From contig KV425577.1 of the NCBI GenBank assembly GCA_001632425.1, positions 65,462-129,461 on the forward strand: DNA of 64,000 nucleotides, given 5' to 3'. Below are positions 35,017-47,563 of the stretch, in pieces. This DNA is from Neolentinus lepideus HHB14362 ss-1. Lineage: Eukaryota > Basidiomycota > Agaricomycetes > Gloeophyllales > Gloeophyllaceae. A program made the translations under genes and the position numbers. Under the pieces are notes generated by a model, which was not told the DNA's origin, searched no databases, and was given only the letters and a program-made list of their open reading frames with translations. The number at the start of each line of letters is the position of its first letter. The stretch's first letter is position 1.

Positions 35017-36912
35017 ATGTTCACATCCGCCGCCAGGTCGACCCCTTGGATATGTCGCTCCTGCGCTACGAAAACATCAGAATGTACCAAGCGGTTTCAG
35101 TCAACATCTGCTCTACAATTCTATCAAAACCGGCAGTTGGAGCTGTATGCATCGAAGGAGGCGAAAAGGCTGACTCTCAGACAACTGGTGCGTCTCATGA
35201 CTTGCCTTTCTCATACCGTATTGACTGCAATTTGTTTTACCCGATACTAGGTCTTCTTTGGCCGGTCCATGAATGAGGAACGTCTGATACAGAGCGCGAA
35301 TTATGTTCGGACGGAACTCCCTGTCCGTATAGCACACCGCATACGGGATTTGCAAACACTACCGTATGTCGTAGTCACCCAGGAGGGGGTTGCCAGGGTC
35401 TATGAGGTGCGCTGCCCCATTGAAAAAGTTCATCCCTTTCCTTGAGCTGAGTGGGATATAGCTGTATTGGTCCGCATTTGAGAAGTAGGAGAAATTGCTC
35501 GCGCCGTTCATACTTAGTGTCGATCCTTACACCGCCGCGGCTTGCAGATTCCGTCGTTATCCGGAAATCAAGACCATGTCAGATAATGAGGCATTCTGTA
35601 CATTCTTACAGAATATCCTAGAAGATCAGTAAGGCTCTCACTCTTTTTTCGCATGATAGTCAACCGACGACCACCCATGTTACAGTGCAACAGTCATCCC
35701 CAGTCTCTCTCTTGGCCTCTCCCTCTCTTCCCCCTACCTCCCCCCAGACGAACTAGATTCGTTTATGCGCCGCATGCTCGTTTCCCGGATATCCCGGCGC
35801 GTCCTTGCAGAGCACCACATCGCTCTGTCAAATCATGTTGCGGGGCGCAGCGCATTGCCCGGAGAGGGTAATGTTGGGATTATTGACACCACTTTAAATG
35901 TAAGCGAGAGTATAAGGAAGTGCGTGAAGTTTTTGAGGGAGCGGCCGTTCGACTTGGAAGACGACCAAGTAGTAGTGCAGGATGAGGATAGAGCCTGGCC
36001 GGATGTCCTTGTGGAGGGCCACTTGAATACAAAGTTCTCGTATATCAAGGAGCACTTGGAGTAAGTCTGTGGTCACACTTCCAGTTACATTTCCCAGACT
36101 TAAGTCCCGATAGATACATCGTTTTCGAACTACTCAAAAACGTGGGCAAATAGACTTGTCGAATCTGTGGAAGTCTAATGATATCTATGACGCCCATAGT
36201 CCATGCGAGCGACTGGGCTGAAGCACCAGGATAAGCCCGTCCTGCCGCCCATACTCGCAACAATAGCAGCCAGCACTGACGAGATAGGTATCCGAATATC
36301 TGACCAAGGTCCGCATTGCCTCTCCCAATCCCTACCCCTTCTGACTCGGTTGTCTCTGCAGGAGGCGGTCTCGTGATTCCTTACATCACCTCACCCTCTG
36401 ATCTCTTCTCCTTCTCCCACATCCGCAATGCTGCACGCCTGGAAACCTCCCGAATCGGGGCGCTCCGCACGGTCAGCTCCAGTAAACACGGTATGAAGGC
36501 GACCATGAACGAACAAATGCAATGGTGGAAACGAAGACAACGGGATTCCGCACCAACCTTGCGTGCGGACGCACCGATAGAGGATATTGAAATGGAAGCA
36601 GGCGTTGCGCCACATCCGAGGATTGGGATTGGGTTGCCGATGAGTAATATTTTCGCAAGGTAGGCATGACTGGCAAAATCGACATGTCTGACCTATGGCC
36701 TAGATATTTTGGAGGGTCTTTAGAACTTGTTTCACTGGATGGGTGGGGTGAGGAGATCCTTGCCCAATGGTACTTTCATTTTCTGATGTTCATCCAGGAA
36801 CGGATGTTTATGTCCGTCTACCCAAGCTGGTAGGTTCTTTGAATACTCTGGTTGTGGATGTTTACAGACACAACTGCCTCAGGGAACAAATCTAGAGGGT
36901 ATCGAGCTATAG
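35017..36912 (+). CDS. Mitochondrial PDK/BCKDK-type protein kinase
   Basis: Kinase with a histidine-kinase-like ATPase fold that phosphorylates the E1 subunit of pyruvate or branched-chain ketoacid dehydrogenase. Exons 35017-35187, 35251-35406, 35462-35484 (23 nt), 35548-35628, 35686-36060, 36114-36141, 36200-36308, 36362-36659, 36704-36747, 36798-36829, 36883-36912 give 448 aa in frame. Presequence-like start (MFTSAARSTPWICRSC). Motifs: DHATVIPSLSLGL, N-box FELLKNSMRAT, G1 EIGIRISDQGGGL, G2 IGIGLPMSNIFARYFGGSL, then GTDVYVRLPKLG. The insert with acid and Trp-rich patches between G1 and G2 is usual for fungal Pkp proteins. Which dehydrogenase it controls cannot be read from sequence. Confidence 0.9.
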
Positions 36913-36939
36913 TGGAGTACATTCTTCCAGCCGGTTCCC

Positions 36940-38653
36940 TCATCGCTTGTAGCTGGCTGTTTTCTTGTCCAAGTATGCACAGCTTAGGACGGGTACCTTA
37001 CTTCTGAACCACGGCAGTGTCTCCGCATCGATCAAGGGACAACCGTTCATGATTAATGATCTCAGGGGCTTTATATCTCCGTGACCTCCCGCCAGATGTG
37101 CTTTGACAAGTCGGATGAGCGGTCCCGTCTTGATATCTGGGCAATGGGAGATATCTAGATGCTGCAATGAACAGCACAGCGGAGACCCATCGCCTCCCAG
37201 GGTACCAGCCGCAAGCGCTTCGATTACGACATTGATGTCTCCCCCCATCCGAGCCCCAGCGCTGGCGTTTCCTCCTATATGCGACAACTCGAGGGTCTCG
37301 AGCGCATCCACATGCTCTAGAACTTGGAGTACAGTTGACGGAGAAACACTGCACTTTTGCATCCTCAATTCTCTGAGACGCGAGACACCGTCCCTCTTAA
37401 GCTTGTGGAGGACGGCGTCCTGACGAGACTGTAGCGCTGTGAGTGTGAGCGTCTCGAGCGAAGGTGTCGATATCGTGGCAAGGAACATGTCCGACCATAA
37501 ATCAAAGTTACCAAGCTCGAGTGATCGAAGACACGGGAGGGGGAACTGGGTGAGGTCAGGTTCGATCCCAAAATCGAGGTAGATCTTGCCTGGCGTCGCC
37601 ATAAACGACAGGGTCTCAAGCATAGGATTGGCTCGGAGGAGAGAGAGAACATCGCCTATTGGGTAACTGGTGTCGTGCACGACCAGGGTTCGGAGAGAAG
37701 ATATATGTGTGGAAGCAGCATTCCAATCAAACACTCCGACCGATCGAATTTCCAGGTGACGCAGTGCGGGCATCTCTTGGGCGACCAAAGCACTCGTATG
37801 GCACTCTTTTAGCACTATTTCTTCAAGATTTCGGGTTAGTTGTTCTCTTTCGTTTGCGTCAAGCAGGTCCAACAGATGCTTGAGAGTCATCTCATGCGAC
37901 GCGGTCCTGAATGTTCGCAGGCGCTTGAACGGTGGCATCCCAGCTGCGAGCACCCCTTGTCGAACTGTCAACTCCTTCACCATACCGCCTGATCGAGTAT
38001 GCCACAACAGTGCTTTCTTGATGGGTTTCCGTGAAAGAATCAAAGTACTCCATAGCGTGGGAGTATTTAGAGCAATGCCCCTCCAGTGCTGGCAAACATG
38101 AGACAGCACGATAGACCCCGATGCGTGAGTGTCGACGTGCAGCGTGAAAATATGTACGATGATCTCAACAGGAAGCTTGCCGAAATGATAGGAATTCGCC
38201 GCACGTTGCTCCCGCTCCTGCTGGGCCAGATCGGACTGCACAGCTGCGGCCTTTCTCTTGATAGCAAGAACTTCATCTACTCTTTTAATTTCTCCATTCT
38301 TCAGTCTCTCGAGAGCCAGTTCAGCCATCGTGATGGATGAAGAATACTTCTGCAGCTTGAAGAATAGCCTGGACGCTCGCGCATAGCCCTGCCATCGAGA
38401 CGGGTCTGCATCGATGGTGGCTTTGGCGTCCCTGAGCGCATCTTTAGTCCGTCCGAGTCTTTCCAAGACCGCTGCGCGTGAATCATAGACGTTAAAGTGA
38501 GTTCCTCCGCATTCCACCGCCTAATGATACCTAGTCAGTGGGAACTAATGTAAGATAAGAAGTGCTCACCTTGCTGAAGTGAGTTAATGCCTCTTCTAGA
38601 TTCGATGATCGAAATGCTTTCACACCTTCGTCAAAATGATCTTTCCAGGACAT
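36940..38653 (-). CDS. TPR / F-box protein with leucine-rich repeats
   Basis: Probably a substrate adaptor of an SCF ubiquitin ligase. Exons 38653-38570 and 38520-36940 give 554 aa. The N-terminal 110 residues form TPR-like helical pairs (DHFDEGVKAFRSSNLEEAL, then FNVYDSRAAVLERLGR and ALRDAKATIDADPSRWQGYAR). An F-box follows (FGKLPVEIIVHIFTLHV, HVCQHWRGIALNTPTLWSTL). The rest is built of leucine-rich repeats (LRHLEIRSVGVF, LETLSFMATPG, LRSLELGNFD, LQHLDISHCPDI). This TPR plus F-box plus LRR order resembles yeast Dia2 and is often expanded in mushrooms. Target unknown. Its stop lies 27 bp from the convergent kinase stop. Confidence 0.88.
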
Positions 38654-38951
38654 CGCAGCATTAATTGTGGTGATGGTAGTGCTTAGGTGGGCTTATGCTG
38701 CTTCGAAACTCGGAGTGGCCGCATTTGGGAACAGCGTGTATGTCACGTCACCTCGGTAACGCCGTCACGAACGTCAAACGCACAAAATTTCTTGAATCCT
38801 GATTCATTCCATTTTCTCTGCAAGGAAGCAGAGCTACACGCAAACACAACGATCATAAATAAATATATATTCACTTTTAGCTGAATCCTAGGCCCAACCG
38901 GATGTCTCATCAAGAAACATCAGCTTCATGCATCAATGTAATGATGGTAGC

Positions 38952-40593
38952 TTAGTTGCTACCGGTGACGCCACCAGTAGCACCAGTTGCAGCAATACGA
39001 GCCGCGGCGTCGGCCTCAGTGGTGCAAGTCGTGGACTAGGAAAGGAGATCAGAAGAATGATCAACCGAAATACGGAATCTTCGACTTACAGTACCAGCGC
39101 TATTAACAAGAGGGAGGGCGAAGCACTGGAGACCACCAGCGCATTGCGTGGTGACAAACTTTCCACCAACACACTGCGCAAACGCACCACCGACACACGC
39201 GTTCTGACCGTCCGTGCACGAAGACGACGCGGACAGGCTAGCGAATTGCGCGTTCAATTTCTGTGCGTCCTGGCCGTTGCTGAGAGTGAACGATTTGGCC
39301 CCGCCAGTGGAGGCTGCGTTGTTCGCGGCCGGGGAAGACACGGCGGCGGCAGAAGTCGAGGTAGACGCGGTATTGCCGCTGCTGGAACCGTCGGAGCCGG
39401 TAGAACCATTACCAGTGACGCCGCCAGTTGCGCCGGTTGCAGCAATGCGGGAAACAGCGTCAGCCTCCGTGGTGCAGGTCGTGGACTGCGAGCAAGAAGT
39501 CAGAGGGCGGACTATCATTATGCGGAAGCTTGTACTTACCGTGCCAGCACTATTCACCAGGGGCAGAGCAAAACACTGAGTTCCACCAGCACACTGGGTC
39601 GTGACGAACTTGCCGCCGACACATTGGGCGAAGGCGCCGCCGACGCAGGCGTCTTGGCCGTCCGTGCACGACGAAGAAGCGGAAAGAGCAGCAAACTGGG
39701 CGTTGAGTTTCTGCGCTTCTTGGCCGTTGCTGAGGGTGAAGGATTTGGTGTTACCGGCAGCGGTACCCGAGGAGCCGGAGTTATTGGCAGTAGAGGAAGT
39801 CGACGCCGCGGCAGCTGAAGAGGTCGTCACTACAGCCGTTGCGCTAGACTGGGAGGCAACAGAAGTAATAGCGGGAGCACTGCTACCGGTACTAGCCCCG
39901 CTGCTTGAACCTCTGTAGAACGAATGAGCGTTGTTCATGTCCGAATCCGTGTTCTGTACCACTTACCCTTGGGGGGTTCCGGGACTAGTGACCAAGGTGT
40001 TCAGCTGAACACCGTCAGGAACAGGCCCATCAGGCTTGGCCGGGCAAGAACCAGGAGGGTTAACAGCGGTCAGACCCAAAGGCACATTACCGGTCTGATC
40101 GCCGCTGAACTTGGCGAAATTAGAGCCAGCGAACTGACAGTGGAACAATCCATTCAGCTCCTGGTTCTTCGGAGCAGTCTCACAGTACGGAACTTGAAGA
40201 CTATCTGGGGCATTACGGGGCTGCTGAACAAATATCTGAGCAAGCCTGATCATGTCGGCGTCGTTATTTAACTGCTTGGCAAGATCAATCATTTGATCAG
40301 CAGCATCTTGCTGGTCGCAGTTCTTGCCTGCGGCCAGAAGAGACGTGAAGGCTGTCTGGGAGATGGGATTGCATTGTTGACCACCGCCTGCTTTCAGCTG
40401 TGTTCAAAATGGCATGGATTGTCAGGTCAGGTTGATGCAGCTTATAACATCATGCTGTACATACGCAAGCCTGTTCCCACTGAGCAGTCGAGTCTGCTAT
40501 CGTCTGAGCGATACGCTTCTGGAAAGACACGGGCGCGGCGGAGACAGCATAAATAGCACACAGTGCAGCAAAGACAGAAGTGAGTTGGACCAT
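38952..40593 (-). CDS. Secreted protein with two CBM19-like Cys-rich repeats
   Basis: Exons 40593-40465, 40397-39967, 39912-39540, 39485-39090, 39035-38952 give 470 aa in frame. Signal peptide MVQLTSVFAALCAIYAVSAA, then a KR site. A conserved all-helical first domain with six or more Cys follows (LKAGGGQQCNPISQTAF, AAGKNCDQQDAADQM, VPYCETAPKNQEL, GLFHCQF). After Ser/Thr/Ala-rich linkers come two near-identical modules with KSFTLSNGQ, AQKLNAQFA, CTDGQ-x-ACVGGAFAQCVGG and KFVTTQCAGG. Each ends with FALPLVNSAGT, an intron and STTCTTEADA. The Cys spacing resembles CBM19 chitin-binding modules; chitin or glucan binding at the cell wall is an inference. No catalytic domain seen. Confidence 0.85.
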
Positions 40594-41029
40594 GGTGGAT
40601 TCAGCTAGTAGACGTGAATAGATAATCGTTTCGATGCTGCGTAAGCGTAGGACAGAGCACCGGGCTCAAAGGAATGTGGGGAGATGAAACAGGTTCAACC
40701 TTGGGGGGCTGCGGTCAGGTATGCTTACCCGGTTTTATAGGAGGTGCTCCATTGTGCCACTGCCGAGTGACCATATGCTCGGTTACCGCAAGGCAACATT
40801 CTTTATGTTTGGGGCGATGAAATTTCGTCCGATGTGAGGCGGAACAAAAGTTACAACAAACGGTTGCGGACAATGTAACGTTGCCACCTGATCCGGAGGC
40901 ATTTCAGCCACCTGGTAGCTCCAGGAAAGGTAATAGTCTAAGGCGCGCCATACTGATCGACTACAGCCTCGACAGTCGCCAGCTGATCTAGAGGCGGTGT
41001 CGGCGTGCTTGGCTGCGACGCCCACAGCG
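40594..41029. other. Divergent promoter region
   Basis: About 435 bp between the starts of the secreted CBM19-like gene and the Stb6-like gene. Contains a CCAAT-like site on neither strand that I could fix with confidence; no extra gene seen. Confidence 0.4.
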
Positions 41030-44000
41030 ATGACAACGCCTCGGCCATTGCGGAACATAGCCTCCACGTCGCCGTCACCCTTGTTATCCCCGACCGTTCC
41101 ATTCCACGGTCATGCTTCGTCGCGCTCACTGTCCGCGCCATCTTCGCCTCAGCTAACACCGCTGGCCTCGTCCATTAATATACCGGGTATCTTGGATCAG
41201 AAGCCGAAGAGGCTGTTAATGCCTACTGTACGAGCACCGAAGACACCCACAGTTTCTGCAAGTAATACTGGAGACGGTCATTTTAACAATGTATCCCCAC
41301 GATCAAGGCATAAGCACTCCGCGTCGAAGCTCATACGATCTCGGTCAGGGTCAACGTCCTGGCAATCTCTTCCGGATTCGTCACCAGTGGTGGAGCATGT
41401 GGGGGAGACTTGGTTGGGTATGAAGAGTAAGTTCGACATCGTGCAGGAGCAGCTGGAAATAGAGGGTTATCAGTTGTATGTCGTCGAGAAATGGTGCGCC
41501 GACGTCAATTGTTCACTGTCAGGCTCGACCTCTAAACGGTGGCGTGCCACTAGGATTGTAGAAAGGAGGCCGATCACTGTGCTGACCGTCTTCACGGGTG
41601 ATCCTGAACACAAAGTGTGGTCTATTTATCCTGACATCTGAGGCGCGTCCTCACAAATCTTAATCTGGCTGCCAGATTACTGTGACGGCATTGAGTCCAA
41701 GTTTCTCTCTTCCACCAGCGGCAGCCCAGTCAGAATGGGAGAGGGTTCTGCATGATCTTAGGAGAGATGGTGCTCGACCGAAAGAGGTATGTTTCACAGT
41801 TCTGCATCTCCAGGGGTTCGTATCCAAATTGATCAATGTCTGATATTCTGCTCAAAGACAAATCACGGAACTCTGATGGTTACCTCGCTTGCCAACTTCC
41901 GTTCGGACTACACGATTGTCCACATCCCTGGGGGAAATTTCTTAGATGTCCAGGAACAGTTGTACACGAACATCAACCTGCTGCGCATGGGCTGCAGCGG
42001 GCGGAGCGCCTTGACCTTAGAGGAGCCTAGGTATGCGCTCATCCGAGCACTCCGTTGTTCTGGTCTGATTGTGCTTTAGCGACACGACCAAAGACCGCTT
42101 CGTGTCCATGTATCATTTCCCCACTAGGATCAGATCAGCGCCATTATTCAACCCTACAGTCCTTGAACTAGTTAAATTCATACAAGCAGGCCTTGCGGTC
42201 TGCAGCATGTTCGACGCGATCCAGACCGAGGGGCGAGAACAAGGGAGTAGATGCAAGGAGATCGACGGATTGCTGTGTGAGGAGACCGCTGAGGGAATTG
42301 GGCGATGGGTGCTGGAAATCGGCGAAGCCGTCGTCGGGGTGGAGGTGGGTGACAAATATCTCCATCGAAATCGATGATGGATCAGTTTTTGATCTGAGTA
42401 CTGACTTGGCAATTGCCCGATCTGACCGATCTTTGTAGCCCATGGAACGGCTTGCGGACCCTACCGTCGTATCAGCGCTTCTCAGCCTAATCCTCACCGT
42501 TCGCAATAAGCTGAGGGCGATAGGAATTAACCACGTATGACTGTCCTCGTTACAACACGCGCATACATTTATCTAAACTAAATCGTTTAGGTAGCACCGA
42601 AGGATCCTTTCCTAGATCCAGACGGCTTTGTCACTGCGTTGGCACAATTCCAGTCAAGTGGTCGCGGTCACCACTCGTCGAATACATCGCTCACTTCAAC
42701 ACCAAACCTCTCGATGTCAACATATCCACACAATTCCGGTGCCAGCCCCAACCCCAATGGCAACGTATCTCATTCTTCCTTCACTTCGTACCTTACTCGC
42801 TCTATGATCGAAGCCATAACTTATGCATATGACAAGATGCGACAGTCTGAGTCATACAAGCTCCCGAGAGCTCTTCTGAGTAAATTGGATGACTTGACTA
42901 CAGACTTACGAAGCGCCGCTTCTGGTGATACCCACTTGACCGTTGAAAGTGGACAGGGCACTTGCGCATTCAACCCCACTCCGGATATGGCGTTTTTCGT
43001 CAGATGCATAGTGGGCGGAGACAAGAAGGACGGGATTAGCAGCCTGAGGTTGCTCTGGACAGGTCGAGTCGCTGTCTTGCAGGAACGACGAAGACCTGCT
43101 GGATCTGTGGAGAAAGCAAAGAAGGACTCGATAGGCAGTGAAGGCGAAGACAAGGACAGAGGGACGGACGGGCGGAGCACGGATAGCGACGGGGAACGAC
43201 TCATTCCTCCGTGGGGTGGCAGAGTCCAGAAGAAGATAGAGTCATGGACTGCGTCAGTAAAAGTCATCATGGACTCAGGCCTCTACTCATTTATGGTTTC
43301 ATTTTATACTACAACAGACTCAGTCGCAAGAGGCAAAGTGCCGATCTTTCGAAGACCAAACTCGACCAGTCATCTTCTCCGTCGACCTCGAAACCGCAAA
43401 TGTTGCAGATACCGGAGCTGGTGATCTCGGGGTACGTATATAGTTTGCGTCTCTTCGCACGCTTTGACTAAGGATAAATACCAGGGATGCTGGTGACGAG
43501 GAAGACGTTCTAAGCAGCGGCCAAGTCTCACCCACTCGTGAGTCATTATGTATCTCCGGACGCCCTGCGTTTACCGGTTGGATGCAGCTGATCTGTACGG
43601 TCACCGTTCGCTCCTCGGAATCGGACAGCTGCCTCACACCGAGACGTCATCTAACTCGAACATTTCCTCCTCTGACTACGAACGTCGAGTCACCGAGTTC
43701 AATCAGAAACGTCCCTCCACGAAGCCGTACTATCAGAGCAGGATAGTGAGTTGGTCGGATCCTCTCAGCGCGAGGGGACTCTTGGATGAGGATGAGATGC
43801 CAAGCGGCAAGGAGAGCGGAAATGGAAGTGGTAATGAGAGTGGCAAGGATGACAGACGAAGGGACAGGAGACGTAGACGAGAGGCGACGGGCCCTAGCCT
43901 TGGTAGGCGTCTAGCCAGAGTCAGTGAGCATGGGGAGTTTCTGGTTGAGACAGCGAAGGATGATCTCGATGTCTCGCAAGAGAAGATTATGCCAAATCTG

Positions 44001-44912
44001 CGCAGGTGGGCTTCCTGATGACACTAGCAAAACCCTTCCTAATGCGGCCACTGCTAGATCGCGTAGCTTTGACGAAGCCACGCCTCTTGAAAGCATCCGG
44101 GTTCTGCATCCGGACAGGATGAAGATAGACGTAGACTTGTGTGGGGAGCTGCTCATCATGCGCCGCCGAGAGCGTCACCTTCACAACGTTCTCGACTGTT
44201 TGCAGGTCGGTCATTGAATCTTCTTTCGCATGTACATTTCGTCATGTCTGTCCCTCAGGTCATAACAGAATCGTTGTTCGACACAAACGCGCACTTGCGG
44301 GAGGACTACCAGACATGCCTACCGGCATTGCGGCAACTGGAGGGCCGTGCTCAGGTCATCGCCGACATCGAGGCCGAGCGGAGCAAGGTCGAGGCGATGG
44401 AACAAGAGACGCGTGCGTTGAACTACGAGTCCAACCAGTTCCGCGTGCCGGAACTGTGGTACATGGCCTTCCCACCGCGGCGGAAGGTGCTCCAGCTTCG
44501 CGACAAGACCTTCGGGACAGGCGGTCGTCGACTACCGCCTGGCGAACACGGTGCTCATGGCCGCTTCAACCGGCTGCAGTGGACGCTAGATGGTCAGGAA
44601 AGGCTGGTCGACCTATATGGGAGGACGGAGAGTGAGGCGGAGGAGGAAGATGCTTTACCGGATGAGTATAGCCTTAACCCACCATATGAGGAAGAAGATA
44701 TCGTGGCACATCAGGGAATGAGACCCACCTGGCTGCTGAAACTGTTCAATAGTTGGGGAAGCCAGTGGGGTCTGTTTACTGCTAAGACGAAGGGGAAAGG
44801 CAAGGCGAAGGAGGTGCAGGAGCGAACGTCATCAGTGGATGAGTCTGACGCGACTGGGAATGCGAAGTCTGATTCGGATCCTACGTCCCCGGTATCGCCA
44901 GACTCTTCGTAA
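41030..44912 (+). CDS. Stb6-like protein (Sin3-binding family)
   Basis: Yeast Stb2/Stb6 bind the Sin3 corepressor; fungal relatives share the N-terminal domain. Exons 41030-41493, 41554-41614, 41676-41786, 41858-42030, 42080-42344, 42439-42534, 42591-43252, 43318-43431, 43485-43537, 43588-43923, 44006-44205, 44259-44912 give 1062 aa in frame. Ser-rich start, then the Stb6 N-terminal core: FDIVQEQLEIEGYQLYVVEKW joined to IVERRPITVLTVFTGDPEHK, ITVTALSPS, VHIPGGNFLDVQEQLYTNINL. The middle has Asn/Ser-rich linkers. The C-terminal half has LHNVLDCLQVITESLFDTN, a helical segment and VPELWYMAFPPRRKVLQLRD. The tail is acidic with basic patches. Intron 7 has several possible donors; the one used gives the only clean downstream frame. 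Confidence 0.82.
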
Positions 44913-45064
44913 CCCCTCTTGATACCCTTACCTTGTGATATCTTATGCGTCCGTCCGTACGGACTGTCTTGTAGCATACACAAATGTGTATAATATGCGG
45001 AGGTATAATTTTATTCATCCAAGTCGGTCCTATGTCGACCCACGCCCATATCTTAGCGGCCGCT

Positions 45065-46548
45065 TTACTTGCGGACCATCTTACCCTGTTGTTTTCGGAA
45101 ATTGCGTTTGCGCTCACGTTCGAGCGCCTGTTAAACCCGGAATTAGCAAAATCGACCGGCTGATAGCAAGGATGAGGACCTTTTTCTGCTCAGCAGCACT
45201 GAGCTTCGACAGCCTCTCCTCCTCTGCCTTCTTCTTCGCCGCCTGCTTGCTCTCAATTGCCTGACCATCGGGTCAGATGCCAGAACCATCACTCGCTTAT
45301 ATCCACAGACCTCTTCCTTCTTCTCTTTCTCCTCGGACAATCTCAGCTCCTTCTCGACGTCTTCGCGCACCTTCCGCAGCTTCGTCTTGGTCTCAGGCCG
45401 GAGGTTAGCGACGGCCTTGTCAAGGTTGTCGATGAGCTTAAAGGTGGCTGAGACGAGGGGTAGGGTGGCTTGAGCCTGCGACGAAGGCGGGGCTTCTAAG
45501 GACAGCAGGACACGCTTGGTGTGAGGGTAGCTAGCAGATCCGGGATTTGTCTGGGGCTGATCCGTGATCTACAGCGCCTTAAATGTCAGCGCTCCGGTAA
45601 TGAAGAAGGCTGGGTAATAGGCGCACGGAAAGCGAGCGGAAGTAGGGCAGGATGTCTGGATCACTCAGAGCTTTGACGAGTGAAAAGTTGTTTATTGGCT
45701 TGAGGAGCTTATCTGTGACGTCGGCGAACTCTAATTTCATACACCGGTAGGCGCTGATCAAGGGATGAGCGGGTTGGGCGGTGAGCTTACCAGACATGAC
45801 GGTCAGGGACGCAGGCAATGCTGCGTTATCAGCAGTCTTGGTGAATGTCTAGGACATAGTCAAGCGGGATGGACCAGGGAGTCCGACCAACCGACTTACC
45901 AGGTCCCATCGCTCCTTCCTGATGTTCTCTAGCTCGTTCTTTGCTACAACCGCCCAGACAAAGTCAGGTCCGTTGCTGAGTTCAAAATCGAGCAATATTT
46001 CGTCTTTAGGAGAGTACTTGAGATCAGTAAGCCCCCACAAAATTTGACCGACGTATTGCAGAGGATCGTGGCGGGGTCGGAGCTTGAAGACGGTGTGCAG
46101 AGACTCGACACGACGCCGTCCAGTAGAAAAGTTGAAGAAATCAGAGTATCCATCTTGAGTTAGTCCCTCGTTGGTAGGCTTCGAGAACTGAGTTGACAGG
46201 AAGGGCAAATGGGCGTCGAGCCTAGCAGCGTTTAGTCTCAGGCACAAGCAAAACACATGAGTAATTTATTAAAAAGGCATACCATTTGTTCGCCCGCTTA
46301 GCATTGCTGTCTTTGCCAACCCAGAAGAGTACCAGGAAAGCGATGACGCCAGCGGCAGCTACGGCCTCGATTTTAAATTCTGACAGGTTGAAGCGGCGTC
46401 AGTGTTATTATCGGCGGCAAGCTACGCAAAGACGCGTACCAGCAGGCCTGAAGACAAAGTTCTTCCAGCCGTACTCGAGTCCATCGTAGTCGGCGGGAAC
46501 AACAGGTGGCGGCGGGGTGATGCCTTGGAGGATTTTGGCAAAGGACAT
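45065..46548 (-). CDS. CCDC47: CCDC47 homologue (DUF1682), ER PAT complex subunit
   Basis: CCDC47 is an ER membrane protein that works in the PAT complex on multipass membrane-protein biogenesis and binds calcium. Exons 46548-46440, 46379-46283, 46221-45900, 45848-45791, 45730-45627, 45568-45311, 45260-45180, 45127-45065 give 363 aa in frame. Motifs: WKNFVFRPAEFKIEAV with a membrane helix after it, WVGKDSNAKRANKWLDAHLP, DGYSDFFNFSTGRRRVESLH, FKLRPRHDPLQYV, then DFVWAVVAKNELENIRKERW. The end is a Lys/Glu coiled coil and a basic tail (ERERKRNFRKQQGKMVRK), as in relatives. Tail to tail with the Stb6-like gene (152 bp). Confidence 0.92.
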
Positions 46549-46944
46549 GGCCGGTAACTTGAAGCCACAGGCCACCCGTGACGAAGCCCAAGAAGCCGGC
46601 AAGTGCCGCGGCCGGTGGCTTCAATTAAGTACGGGGCTCGGATCCGCAATAGCAGCCGCTGGTAATAGTCTGTTCATTCCCACTATGTCCTGGTGTAACA
46701 TCCGTCCCCAAGATAACTAGGTCGGTGCACTGACAAACTGTCTGTCTTATCCGTCCTTACGTCTTGCCAGGCGTTTGATGCCTCTCTTGCCGACGGGCCC
46801 TGCATTCCTATATACGCACGTAGATGCAGGTGAATATACATCATGTATAGCGCCTTGATAGTGTGATCTCATTGCTAGTGACATCAGACAGGTCGCAGTC
46901 CCGCTACAAGTTATGGATCTTTTGTAGTCGGAATCCTAGGCCGC

Positions 46945-47298
46945 ATGACCCGAGATAAGGGCACCATCGACCAGAGGATCCTCCGACAGTGCCTCGGTCT
47001 CTCCTCCTCCTACCTCCTTACAGACACCAGCATGAACCCAGAGACAGGCGTCACAACATGGACTACTGGGTTTCACAGGATTGTCGACATCCTCGTTGCC
47101 TTGCATCATAGGGGCGAGCTGGAGCTTGAGACCGTCAACGAAGCGTCCAAAGCTTGCTCCGAATGCTGGAGTGTCTCCGGGGCTTGGAAGGGCATGGAAA
47201 GTTGTCGGGAGGGAGTGAGGGGTGTGGCTGCGAAGCTCAAGGGTTTACTGGATGAGAACGGGAAGACGTACCGCGGTGAAAGAATATACACCCCGTAG
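46945..47298 (+). CDS. Conserved fungal hypothetical protein, 117 aa
   Basis: Single exon starting with ATG. Predicted helical and soluble: IDQRILRQCLGLSSSYLLTD, TGFHRIVDILVALHHRGELE, KACSECWSVSGAWKGMESCR, GVRGVAAKLKGLLDENGK. Four Cys/Trp in the ACSECW region may be structural. Good codon usage and no competing spliced model. I do not recognise a family. It diverges from CCDC47 with about 400 bp between starts. Confidence 0.6.
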   Translation: MTRDKGTIDQRILRQCLGLSSSYLLTDTSMNPETGVTTWTTGFHRIVDILVALHHRGELELETVNEASKACSECWSVSGAWKGMESCREGVRGVAAKLKGLLDENGKTYRGERIYTP

Positions 47299-47563
47299 CC
47301 CGAGCAACCAACTACCCGGTTCAGCCATGCTCAGTCCCCGTGCTGGCCATATGTTCACTGAGATACCCTGTTGTGCCTTTCCGCGTAATTACCTGGGCGA
47401 TTTATGAAGGCGTCTAAAATATTGTGTGTGAATTCAAGCAGTCCAAGAGGCTGTGCACGTTCCAACGTTCAGTCAGTGCCTGATTGCAGCTAGTAGCGCC
47501 CGCCCGGGGGATCCATATCTGCCAGGATGACTCCTGTAAGTGTACCAGTCCCTCCCCACCACC

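Noticed and set aside
34973..35173. ATG at 34973 as start of the PDK-type kinase
   Set aside because: It is in another frame; the frame that joins to exon 2 starts at 35017 with a presequence-like sequence.
38928..39818. Long plus-strand ORF of 296 codons
   Set aside because: Antisense shadow of the two CBM19-like modules; its apparent repeats mirror the duplicated coding sequence on the other strand.
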